From Toxorhynchites rutilus septentrionalis (lineage: Eukaryota; Arthropoda; Insecta; Diptera; Culicidae): DNA of 64,000 bases. The stretch is from assembly GCF_029784135.1 (NCBI RefSeq), contig NC_073746.1:96565015-96629014 (forward strand), read 5' to 3'. Positions 22,701 through 33,113 of the stretch are shown in pieces. Within the stretch, counting starts at the first letter, position 1. Every line of letters starts with the position of its first letter. Position numbers and translations under genes: made by a program. The notes beneath the pieces were generated by a model that saw only the letters and a list, made by a program, of their open reading frames with translations, had not been told where the DNA came from and searched no databases.

Positions 22701-23632
22701 CAGGGTGGGCCATTTAAAGTGGAAGGATTTGTTTTTGCAATAGCAAAGTAAAGAAGTGGAATTTTAATTTTTTTTTTCAAATTCAATTATTTTGGTCCAA
22801 GGAGATTTGTTCTAACTACTTTTTGATCATGATATCTCGTAAATGACCGCCTCTGGCCTTGACCGCAAAATGTGCCCTTTTTTCGGCATTTTCCATCACT
22901 TTGTTTTCCATGTTTCGGCCGATATGGCAGCAATTTCTTGTCGGATATTGTCTTTCAGCGCAGCCAGGGTCCTTAGTTTACCAGTGTATACCTTGGATTT
23001 TAAATATCCCCATAAAAAAAGTCAGGAGGCGTCAAATCAGGTGATCTCGGTGGCCAGTCATAATCGTCGTTTTTCGATATTAATCTTCCGGGGAACATTT
23101 CGCGCAATAATTTGGTCGTGGCAGCCACTGTATGGCATGTAGCGCCGTCCTGTTGGAACCAGTAATTGTCCAATTCATTTTCACGAAGAAATGGCAATAA
23201 AAAATCGGTTATCATTGTCCGATAACGCTCCCCATTCACGGAACGATGGCGACCTGATGTCGATGGAGTCTCTGCAACACTGGCTCGAACGGCATCAATA
23301 TTCTCGTCGAAACGTCTTGGTCGTTGTCTGGACAGATGACTGGCATTACCAACACTACCAGACGATATAAATTTGGCATATAATCGACGTATAGTGTTGT
23401 CTCCAGGCGATGTTTTAACTTTATTTTTATTTTTCCACGCACGTTTAGTTAACACAATTGAGAAGTTATTTTGAATGTACAGCTGAACAATTTCAGCGCG
23501 TTGTTTAGGTGTGTATTGTTCCATGGTTAAAATTGTACTGAAATGACGCTTCCAACGCGGTATGACATTTGTTAATCTGACATCTCTGTCAAAAGTTATG
23601 GGGTTGCCAGATGCTTCCACTTTAAATTGCCA
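22701..23632 (-). mobile_element. rosa-type (DD41D) mariner, internally deleted
   Basis: The left end CAGGGTGGGCCATTTAAAGT follows TA (22699-22700). The right end carries the inverted core 'cttccactttaaattgcc' at about 23614-23631 but is degenerate, so its exact edge is uncertain. It contains one internally deleted transposase gene. Confidence 0.75.
22822..23524 (-). pseudogene. DD41D transposase with large internal deletion
   Basis: ATG 23524 starts MEQYTPKQRAEIVQLYIQNN, followed by SPGDNTIRRLYAKF and ASHLSRQRPRRFDENID. After VAETPSTSGRHRS the frame jumps directly to VNGERYRTMITDFLLPFLRE, so roughly the middle third of a normal transposase, including the first catalytic Asp, is gone, yet the frame stays open across the junction. 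The second and third acidic residues are present: WFQQDGATCHT and SPDLTPPDFF with 41 residues between them (DD41D, the rosa spacing). One base is missing at the T run near 23003, shifting the C-terminal part, which runs to about 22822. Non-functional. Confidence 0.85.
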
Positions 23633-23773
23633 AAGAGGATGCAACGTTTATTTTGAGCGAATAAGCTGATAATGAGGTTCTTAACAAAGGATTAGTCTCA
23701 TACAGAACATTTGTAAACGGTAACGATCATCTTGTAAGTTTTGCTTGTAAGCTTGGTGGAAAAGTATGTAGTA

Positions 23774-25070
23774 AAGGGTGTGTCACATCAAATTGCATCA
23801 CGGAAAAAACGCTGTAGAAATTAAATTTTTAGGAATTATATCTTCAGCTTTCGCTTATAATCTGATAAGAGTGTATAGATCACGTTGGCCATGCTTCACT
23901 GTAAATTTTTCGTAAATTTGGAAAAATGTCGTCGAACGAAAAAGAGCGTCGTGAATTAATCCTGTGCACTCATTTCGAGAATCCGGAGTTGTCACATCGG
24001 GACATCGGTAAGATGCTGGGAATCGTCCAATCCACAGTCAGCAGAGTACTAAAACGATACTTCGAGAACCTAACCATCGACCGGAAGGTGAAGAACGGCA
24101 AAAATGGATGCTCCGTCAGTGAAAAAGATCACAAGCGCGTAGTTAAGCAGTTTAGACGTGATCCGAGAAGTTCGGTCCGGGATGTCGTCAATAAGCTGAA
24201 TTTGTCAAGTTCATTCGTCCAGCGGACCAAGCAGCGGGAGGGCCTGCGTACATATAAGGTTCAGAAGGCTCCTAACCGCGACGAAAGGCAAAACATGGTG
24301 TGGAAGACGCGATCCCGGAAGCTGTACACCGAAATGCTGACGAAGCCGCATTGCCTGGTAATGGACGACGAAACCTACGTCAAAGCGGACTTTCGTCAGC
24401 TGCCGGGCCTGTTGTTCTTCTCCGCAGAGGACAAATTCAGCGTTCCGGAGGAGATTCGCAAGCAGAAACTATCCAAGTTTGCCAAAAAGTACATGGTGTG
24501 GCAAGCGATCTGCTCTTGCGGAAAGCGGAGCGCCCCCTTCGTGATGACCGGCACGGTAAACGGGCAGGTTTACCTTAAGGAGTGCCTACAGAAGCGCTTA
24601 CTACCACTATTGAAGCAGCACGAGGGCCCGACCATCTTCTGGCCGGATCTCGCTTCGTGCCACTATTCAAAGGACATGTTGGAGTGGTACGAAGCCAACG
24701 GGGTCACCTTCGTGCCAAAGGAAATGAACCCGCCCAACGCGCCGGAGCTTCGCCCAATAGAGAAATATTGGGCGATTATGAAGCAGGCCCTCCGGAAGAA
24801 CCCAAAAGTTGTCAAATCGGAGCCGGACTTCAAGAGAAAATGGATTTCTGTTAAAAAAAACTACAACCTGACGTTGTACAGAACCTTATGGACGGGGTAA
24901 AGAGGAAGGTGCGAGCATACGGGCTTGGGCTCGAAGTATGAATAAAAAGAAAATGCCAAAAGTTGTTTAATAGTTTTTATTTTACTGTCTAAAATTTTCA
25001 AAAGGATCGGTCTACTGGGCGAATTTCTACAGCGTTTTTTCCGTGATGCAATTTGATATGACACACCCTT
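23774..25070 (+). mobile_element. ITmD37E-type transposon, complete (copy A)
   Basis: The inverted ends are about 49 bp and differ at only one visible position: AAGGGTGTGTCACATCAAAT on the left versus AAGGGTGTGTCATATCAAAT on the reversed right. TA flanks both ends (23772-23773 and 25071-25072). Length is 1297 bp. One transposase gene is on the plus strand. TIR similarity and the single frame defect suggest a recent insertion. Confidence 0.93.
23926..24941 (+). pseudogene. DD37E transposase, near-intact with one frameshift
   Basis: ATG 23926 opens MSSNEKERRELILCTHFENP; a helix-turn-helix (LSHRDIGKMLGIVQSTVSRV) and a second one (SVRDVVNKLNLSSSFVQRT) follow. The catalytic core is complete: CLVMDDETYVKADF, FWPDLASCHYSKD and PELRPIEKYWAIMK. 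There are 37 residues between the second Asp and the Glu, the DD37E signature of the mosquito ITmD37E family. A run of eight A at 24853-24860 is one base short of keeping frame, so the open frame ends at 24900 while the family-like C-terminus (ending YGLGLEV, TGA at 24939-24941) lies in the next frame. AATAAA follows the stop directly. A single slippage, or a base-calling error, separates this from an intact gene. Confidence 0.93.
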
Positions 25071-25411
25071 TACCTTGTCACATTGAAAGACAGCAGCAAA
25101 AAAAAAAAATCGAAAGATTTAGATGTTTCATACTATTTCAAAAACAACGAAACAAAAAATGGATTCATAATTTTTTGAAATGGGCGTTCGACTCCGACCT
25201 GGAGAGTTGAGAAAACATGACGATTTATTATGTTATTTGAGATTCGATCAGGTTCTCCAGACTCTTGCAGCGAGTTTAGGGTATTTTTAGGAGATAAATT
25301 CAAAAATTTTGGGATTAAAAATACTTTTATTAATGTTCTGGCGTGAATGTTCTCTAAGAGTCGGTACTTTCCTGACGAAACAGTTATATAGCGAGCTTTG
25401 CGGCCTACTTA
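25071..25411. other. Short gene-free spacer
   Basis: Sequence between the DD37E element and the pogo element; no feature recognised. Confidence 0.5.
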
Positions 25412-25671
25412 CAGTCAAAGCTCTCTATAGCGACAATCTTTATAGCGACAAATCTCTCTATAACGACATATCCAAAGGTCCCTTCAGAATCTCATAGAAA
25501 TTCTTTTCTTTATAGCGACATTTCTCTATAACGACCATTCCCTGTAGCGACGCATTACCGCTCATAAATATCATTCTCTATTGCTACAATTTTCAAGGTC
25601 ACGCCATTCACAGTGCAATAATAATGAACTTGATTGAACTCAGTATATGACTATAAACGAAAATAGTCTAT

Positions 25672-26871
25672 AAAGGGCGAATACGAAATTATTGCGACAC
25701 CGAAAATGTAATTTCAATTTTCTTATAATGTTTAGAATCAAACCAAAATTTTAGGGTAGTTTTATACATATATTTACTTCAAAAATCTAAAGAAAAGTTA
25801 ATCGATGGAGCCTTGAGTGTAAAATTGAACGCATTTTCGCTTGATGCCCTCCATCAAAGTCTTTACAGTGTCATCCGGTACCAGTTTCTCAGTTTTTTTC
25901 CATTTTCTTAACATGTCCTTCTCGTCTTTGACTGTCTTCTTGCTCTTCCGAAGTTCCCGCTTCATTATTGCCCAGTACTGCTCCACCGGGCGCAGCTCCG
26001 GACAGTTTGGCGGGTTCATGTCCTTTGGAACATAATGGACAGAATTGGCCTCATACCACTCCAGGACATTTTTAGAATAGTGGCATGATGCCAAATCTGG
26101 CCAAAACCGTGGAGCTTCATCGTGCTGCTGCAAGAACGGAAAAAGGCGCTTCTCGAAGCACTCAGATTTGTAGATCTCGCCATTTACTGTGCCCTTTGTC
26201 ACGAAAGGCTCACTCCTCAGTCCGCAAGAGCAGATGGCCTGCCAAACGAGATATTTGGAGGCGAACTTCGACATTTTATTCTTCTTAAATTTGTCGTCCA
26301 CATCGAACTTGCTCTTGCCGATGAAAAACTCCAACCCCGGAATTTGCTTAAAATCGGCTTTTATATACGTTTCATCGTCCATCACACAGCAGCCATATTT
26401 TGTCAGCATCTTCTCGTAGAGCTTCCGTGCCTGAGTTTTAGCCGTCGATTGTTGCCGCTCATCGCGGTTTGGGAAGTTCTGTACCTTGTATGTATGTAGT
26501 CCAGCTCTCTTCTTTGCATTCTGGACGTAGCTCTGCGACATGCCGATCTTTTTAGCCAAATCACGGCTTGAGACGTTGGGATTTGCTTTAACACTCTGGA
26601 GACGGTTGAATGGTGAATGTTCAACATTTTTCCCAACTGCCGGTGCGACAGGTCAGGAAATTCCAGGTGTTTGGAAAGAATTTGTTCTCTCGACTCGCGT
26701 TGGTTCACCTCCATTTTCGTTGAATCGAAAAACACGACTTCGAGTTTGACAGCATGTAGACAATACACATCAATGAGAAAGTGTGCAAAATTTGGTTGAT
26801 TTTTACCCAATGGTAAAAAAGTTATGCCCTGTTGAATGTGTCGCAATAATTTCGTGTTCGCAACTAATATA
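25672..26871 (-). mobile_element. DD37E transposon copy B, nested in the pogo element
   Basis: Imperfect inverted ends share CGAAATTATTGCGACAC (left about 25684-25700; right, reversed, about 26837-26854). It is a different lineage from copy A: the TIRs are unrelated and the protein is clearly diverged. Exact edges and TA duplications are uncertain. Confidence 0.75.
25798..26714 (-). pseudogene. DD37E transposase (copy B) with deletion and frameshift
   Basis: ATG 26714 begins MEVNQRESREQILSKHLEFP, and the first helix-turn-helix (LSHRQLGKMLNIHHSTVSRV) follows. Right after SRVLK the sequence jumps to NPNVSSRDLAKKIGMSQSYV in another frame: the linker between the two DNA-binding parts is deleted and the frame is lost at about 26590. 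From there to 25798 the catalytic domain is open: CCVMDDETYIKADF, FWPDLASCHYSKN and PELRPVEQYWAIMK, again with 37 residues between the last two acidic residues. It ends QFYTQGSID. The gene is broken but its catalytic half is well preserved. Confidence 0.9.
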
Positions 26872-27554
26872 AATTTTCGGATACTTTACAAAACCAGAGA
26901 AATTCAAATTTGAAACATCTCTCAACCTGAACATATATTCAGACGCGATTCTGCTGACGGTACATTTTCATATATTCAAAACTCTGCTGCACATAATCAG
27001 CTGTACCATTCCGTATAGCCAAAGAGTAATCCAAAAAATAACTCTCGAAATAGACATGATCGCTCTGAAGCTCTCGTGATGCGCAGTGGGAAACTAACTA
27101 AACGATACCGTGTGGGTAAAAAGGAACTCAATACAGATTAGCAGTTGTGGATCACGTTTACTCAAAATGATTCTGGCGCAAAAAAAAATCCATTCCGCCA
27201 AAACAGTGCTAGAGCGATCTTTGTTCAATTTCGAGACGTCTGAATTCAACACGAATTCAGTTCAGCTTTCACAATAAACACACATAAGAAACCTGTAAGC
27301 TGATAAAAGATAGAGAAAGCGTATTGAAACAAATCAATTGAAGCATTGTTGTACAAGAATCCCGTCCTTGACTAAATAAAGTATTTGCATTGAATTTAAA
27401 ACGAAAAGTATTGTCGGCGTAACTGTTACATGGTAAGCTTTTAAATTCATACTCATGCAACAGTTTAAAGTATAGTTTGTTTTAATCTAAATTTCCAGTC
27501 CAAAATGAATTCAAAGACAAGAAAATCTTTGACGCTAAAAATAAATTGGATATA

Positions 27555-30345
27555 CAGTCAATTCTCCCTAACTCGATATCCAAGGGGATCATCGAGTTAG
27601 GGAGGTATCGAGATACAGAAAATTTTTTTTATGTCATAAATTGTCATATATTAGGGTAAGTGTCCGAATTATGGTATGAATTTGAATTTTTGATTAAGTA
27701 AAAAACAGTAAAAACACCTTTCTCAAATAAAAAAAAAATTTTTTCGAGAATATCACATCAGGTGATAGACGGTTATATTTCACGAAAAAAATCCTTCTAC
27801 GGATATGTTCGAATTTCAACGATGAAAGAGTTATAGAACTTTTTCTTTGTTTCGGACTCTGTTGCCTCAAACAGACTCTACATTGAAAAGTACGCTACGT
27901 AAGCCGATTCTGTTGATTTCATTTGAAAGATGAGAAAATTTAGTATATGATATAGTAGTGGAACATCTAAATTAGTGGATTCAAATAACATTTTGGAAGT
28001 GGAAAATTTAAAAGTTATTTTTTTTTTATTTATTAATTTTATCCCAAAAATTCATACTAAACTTGATTGTTTCTATCAATCAAATTGAAGCTCTCTAATC
28101 CCTCTACAATTTGTTCTTAGACGTTTAACTTCTATCTCTCTTAATTTCGCTGCAATATCGATATAAACAATTCCTGATGAAAATTCAAACAAAATTTTCA
28201 AAAATCGCGATTTTAAAACCCACTGTACGTATGAAAGCTACTTGAATTTCACTTTAATGTTGAAATGTTATTTTTTTTTTAAATTATTCATATTTGAATC
28301 ATAGAAAAAACTTTTTATTTCAAACTGTATATAATCGAGTCCTAAATATTACATAATCGAATCATATATAATTGAGTTTGTGCATAATCGAGTCCGACCT
28401 GCATGAGGAACTAGGTTAACAAAGAAAATATTGATTGAGTATGTTATTTAAACTAAATTGTAATGATCACGCAGATACTGTTCAATCACAAAGAAATGTT
28501 CGAATAGTTTCACAAGAACATTTTCAGTTGACTTCAATATTCCGGATATATTCTTCAGGTTTGATTTAACGTTCGTAATTTTGACTCAATCTTCTGAACC
28601 TTCCTGAATATGCTCCATCTTAACTCCTATGATGCTCCAACTACTATCTTCAGCGTTTTTCTCAGCTTTTTCAACACATTCCAATATATCGGTATCTGGC
28701 ATCAGATCACAGCAAATCACGTTTTGGTCCTTTTTGCACCAATCATTAAAAGACATTGAGCAATCGAACGGTATTGTACTGTCGACATCAGCAAGCTCAC
28801 GACGCATTAATTATGGCAGCGGAAATTTCAGGAAAATTCAGCTTCCTGAAGCAATTTAAAATAGTCTCAGATTTAACCTTACTGATTTTAGAGGGTGAAA
28901 GTATCTCAATTGCATCCAATACCGGTATATCTGAAGGGTCCTAGAGTGCATTAAAATACAGTAAAAATTCTGAATAACATGAAGGTTGAAAAGGACAAAT
29001 ATCCTCCATTTCTTGCAATCTTCGTTTAACTAATCGAACTAATCAGTCCGGAGATGGCGATAGTACTGATTCAGGTTCTTGATTATTGTGAGGTGCGTGA
29101 AAGACACAACGTCCTATCCCTCGCAGTTGACAATATAGCAGTGATGTTGATATTATATACTGGCAACACTAGTTAGCCATACATTGGGCATCATTTCCTC
29201 TCACAACAGACAACTGTCGAGCCGGTAAGTCATACTCAATATTTATTCCCTGTGTCGGGTGATTTCACTGTAGGTTTATACCGACTACATTGAGGAACAT
29301 GTACAGTAAATATATGAATGCTTCACAAATATGTCGAAGCCCAGCTACTGAGCTACGGAAGTAAAGATTTGTTAAAAAATTGTAAACTTATCGATTTGAG
29401 CTTTGGTCGGAGAGATTTTTGGTGCGATGTATCCAAAATCTCAACGAACATGACCACCTTTGTGAAGAAATATATGGAAGTATGATACATAATTCCAGAA
29501 ATAATACCTTTCTGTTTCCATTGGAAAATTTTACGTCAAGTTGCATGATCCATTCTTAAAAAAAGCATTAAGGCCATCCAGACCTTGGTGTTGCTCTCGT
29601 ATATCACTGGTAATGACTTCTTCTTATTGAAACATCGTGGGTTTTTACTCTTTCCATTGATCAGCAACGATAATTTATCGCTCCCGTCCATGTTGTTTGT
29701 GCTTTAAAGTTGGGAATTCCCAGTTTCTGGACAAATTCGCAAGCCATATCCCGAAGAATAGAGCCTGAGAGAGGTAAATTATTCTCTCTGGCTTGATAAA
29801 ACAAAAATCCATTGACCGCTCCAGCTTTTAGATTCCGACCAACCTTATATGCTTTTGGTCTAGATTCAATTTTCCATTCCGATTCCATTTTTACTTTAGT
29901 TTGAATACTGTTGATACCGTACATTGTGCAATACTGAAATTATTTGCAGCTTCAGACCCCTTCCACCCATACCCTTCGACCTGCTCCATGATGCTCAAAC
30001 GTTGCGGAATGGTTAGCGTTTTGATTATTCGTTTGAAAGGTTTCTCGTGGTTTTTCATACTTGAAAAGAAATTGTTTGATGACACGAACACTCCGTCTTC
30101 ACTTTCAAGATCAATTGAAATCAGAGGTAATAACGCACAAAAACATGTACGCGAAAATCAATCGAGTTAGGGAGGTGAAAATCCATGGAAAAATGAATTA
30201 AGACCCATCGAGTAGGGGAGGTATCGAGTTAGGGAGGTATCGAGTTATGGAGAGAAGAATGCTTGTAAAATCGAAGGTGCATTGAAATCCATCGAGTTAG
30301 AGAAAATATCGAGATACAGAACATCGAGTTAAGGAGAGTTGACTG
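27555..30345 (-). mobile_element. Second pogo-like transposon, inserted in the first
   Basis: The ends are CAGTCAATTCTCCCTAACTC (left) and, reversed on the right, CAGTCAACTCTCCTTAACTC, with TA on both sides (27553-27554, 30346-30347). Subterminal 'atcgagttagggaggtatcg' motifs are repeated at both ends. Removing it and one TA rejoins the host transposase codons as GAT-ATA-ATT-GAA (D-I-I-E), in frame. It is 2791 bp, in antisense orientation to its host. Confidence 0.92.
28586..30091 (-). pseudogene. pogo-like transposase of the inner element, deleted core
   Basis: From about 30045 the minus strand encodes LTIPQRLSIMEQVEGYGWKG and NNFSIAQCTVSTVFKLK, a psq helix-turn-helix. Then KVGRNLKAGAVNGFLFYQAR and DMACEFVQKLGIPNFKAQT follow, a CENP-B-type domain. 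At about 29690 it jumps into NMDGSDKLSLLINGK (compare NMDGSEKLELLVIG of the host element), so the stretch with the first catalytic Asp is deleted. An acidic C-terminal tail with STIPFDCSMSFNDWCKKDQN ends at 28586. Frames differ between pieces and several are interrupted. It is non-functional. Confidence 0.8.
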
Positions 30346-31492
30346 TAATTGAAAAATTTGAAAAAGGCATTAAAAACAAAACATTATCTAGTGAAATTAA
30401 TGTGCCGCACAACACGATTTCATCCATAATCAAAAATAAGGATCAAATTCATGAAAAGGTAAGAATAAAGGTTTTAACTGCTGATGTTCAATATACCAAA
30501 ATACAAAAAATTTAAAGGCCCGTCGGTTTTCGCTAGAACTAAAAAAAACTCGCTCGGTTCAGTATGATGCCTTGGAAAAAGCTGTTATGCTTTTTTACCA
30601 GCAGGCGATTTCGTGTAATAACCCCCTATCTGGCGTGATCATAAAAGAAAAAGCAAATGAACTCGCAGCGAAACTATAGCAAAAATCATTCAAAGCCAGC
30701 GATGGATGGTTTCAAAAATTCGTCAAAAGGAATGGGCTCTCGTTTAAAACTGCAAGTGGCGAAAGTGCAGCTTTTGATGTCGAAGCTACTGAGCAGTTCA
30801 AATCCGATACGTTACCGCTATTGATTGATTAATATGGATGAAACGGGTTTCGAATGCTTACCCAATAAGACATATTGCTTCAAAAGTGATAAATGTCACG
30901 GAGGCTAAAATTCCAAAGAGCGAATCACAATTGTTATGGCAACAAATATGGACGGATCGGAAAAGTTGGAACTTTTAGTTATTGGTAAGAGTGCCAAATT
31001 TAGATGTTTTAAAAACATTAAAAACCTTCCAATGATCTACAAAAGCAACAAAAATGCATGGATGCTAAGCGCGTTGTTTGAAGAATGGATTTTAAAGCTG
31101 GTTGAGAGAATGGTGTCTGAAGGAAGACGTATCATTTTGTTCATCGATAATTGTCCTAGCCATCCAAGTATCCAATAAAAATTAACAAATTGCAGACTGC
31201 AATATTTTCCTCCAAACATGACTTCTGTGCTCCAACCACTTGATCTTGGAATATTTAATGCTTTGAAAGTGTACTACCTCAACAAACTAGTAAAGGGCCA
31301 ACTGAATACGATAGAAAAAGACGATTTGTTGAATGTCAACCTTCTACCAGAGAAGAGAAGTGGAACATAATGTTAAGATGTCTCTAAAACGGTGGGAAAC
31401 GTCATATATAAGGTGGGAGGTTCGTATATAATGTTATTAACGTTACCATCATCCCGATAAACACGACGAATGGAACAGAAATTACGAACTGA

Positions 31493-31499
<7 letters not shown>

Positions 31500-31544
<45 letters not shown>
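31500..31544. repeat. (TA)n microsatellite
   Basis: An uninterrupted TA run of about 45 bp. The overlapping open frames (YIYIYI) are artefacts of it. Confidence 0.95.
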
Positions 31545-31547
<3 letters not shown>

Positions 31548-32056
31548 GCTGAAAGTGCTGTGGACAAATATTATAATGCATTTTCATCGGTTTATGTATA
31601 ATGTCGTTAATCTTTGCATTATCAAAATAAACCCATATGCATTGCAATCATAACTTGCTGTGCTATTCATAACAACATTACTGGCCGTATTCCACCAATG
31701 ATGATAAATGTGCAATTTACGAATGAAGCTTCGCCATTGCTGGACATTGAATAAAAAATTAAAATGTAATAAGAGCATCTGTTGAAATATTTCAAAGCAT
31801 TCTCATCGAAATAAATTGAATGATACAATAATTATACGACTAGGTAATGTATGTACGCTTCAAAAACAACATAACATAAACAACATTCATTTTTTTCAGT
31901 TTCGAACAAACCTCGTAAAAAGCCATATTTATTTTTTAAATGCTCTCTGTTGGTATTGTATCTAAAATTCACAAAGTAATGAAACGTTAAAATCAATTAT
32001 TTTCTAGTAATCATCTTTTTGGTTGCCCGGGAAAATAACACCAAACTATATTTTTT

Positions 32057-33113
32057 TATTCCATGCCAAACCGATATAGTGGTTCTCAGATTTTCGTGTA
32101 AATGGTAGTTTTGTTCCTTATCGCAAAATATTAGATCCCATTCCATTTTAGGGTGGTTCAAAAAATCTAGTTTTTTGCTCTTTTTTCCAAAAATAATATC
32201 TTTCATTTATTCATATCTTTTGAACTACCGATTCAGATGATCGACATATCAAATTGGCTAATTAGCTAGTCATTTTTTGAGAAAATTCTGCACTTGCAAA
32301 AAAAAAATATTTTGTTTTCTTAACTATTGATTAATTCTCATTGTATAAGGGCGCTTTATTTTTAAATATTTTTTCTCGCAAGCTAAGGATTTTTTAGATA
32401 ACATATCCAAAAATGTGTTCTTCCTCGTTTTTAAAGTATGATTTTTCAAATTTAACCGATTCAGGTAATCGACATAAATTATTGAAGTCAAAAGTGGTAG
32501 TTTTGTTCTTTATCGCAAATTATTAGACCCGTATTTTTTAATTTTTTCTTAGGGTGACCATTCACATTTTAGGGTGGTCCGAAAAATCCATTTTTTCGCT
32601 TTTTTGCCAAAAACGACTTATATATAGTGCAATGTTTTTCCAAAAAAATCTAGCTCATTGGCTTTAATTTGATATATCGATCATCTCGGTTAAAATTATA
32701 AATAAAAAAAAAAACACATCTGATTTGAGTAAAAAATGTTAATGTGTAAAAAATCCTCAGTTTTCAAGAAAAAATATAGAAAATTATAGCGCCGTTGTTC
32801 CCGAAAACATGTAAACTAAAAAGAATGGATACAATCAATAATTACGATAACAAAACTCAAATTTCTTGCAAGTTTGATATTTTTTCAAAAAAGACTAGCT
32901 AATTAACTTCAATTTGATGTGTCGATCATCTAAATCGGCTTAGTGGTTCAAAAGTTATGAGTTTTTGATAAAAGTCATTTTTGGGAAAAGTGAAAAAAAT
33001 CGAATCACCCAAAAAAATAATACAGGTTCAATGTTTTACCAAAACGAAAACAAGCTACCAATTTTCACCAAAATCTGAAAATCACTATATCAGTTTGGCA
33101 TGGAATGGCTGAA
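32057..33113. mobile_element. R1 foldback element, most complete copy
   Basis: The ends are inverted: left 'attccatgccaaaccgatat', right (reversed) 'agccattccatgccaaactg' continuing 'atatagtg'. Within it the words 'cagatgatcgacatatcaaa' (about 32234) and, inverted, 'gatgtgtcgatcatctaaat' (about 32919) show a long palindrome. No coding frame is present. Other R1 pieces in the window match its arms. Confidence 0.7.

Noticed and set aside
23236..23442. Second minus-strand frame within the DD41D element
   Set aside because: Frame shadow of the transposase remnant.
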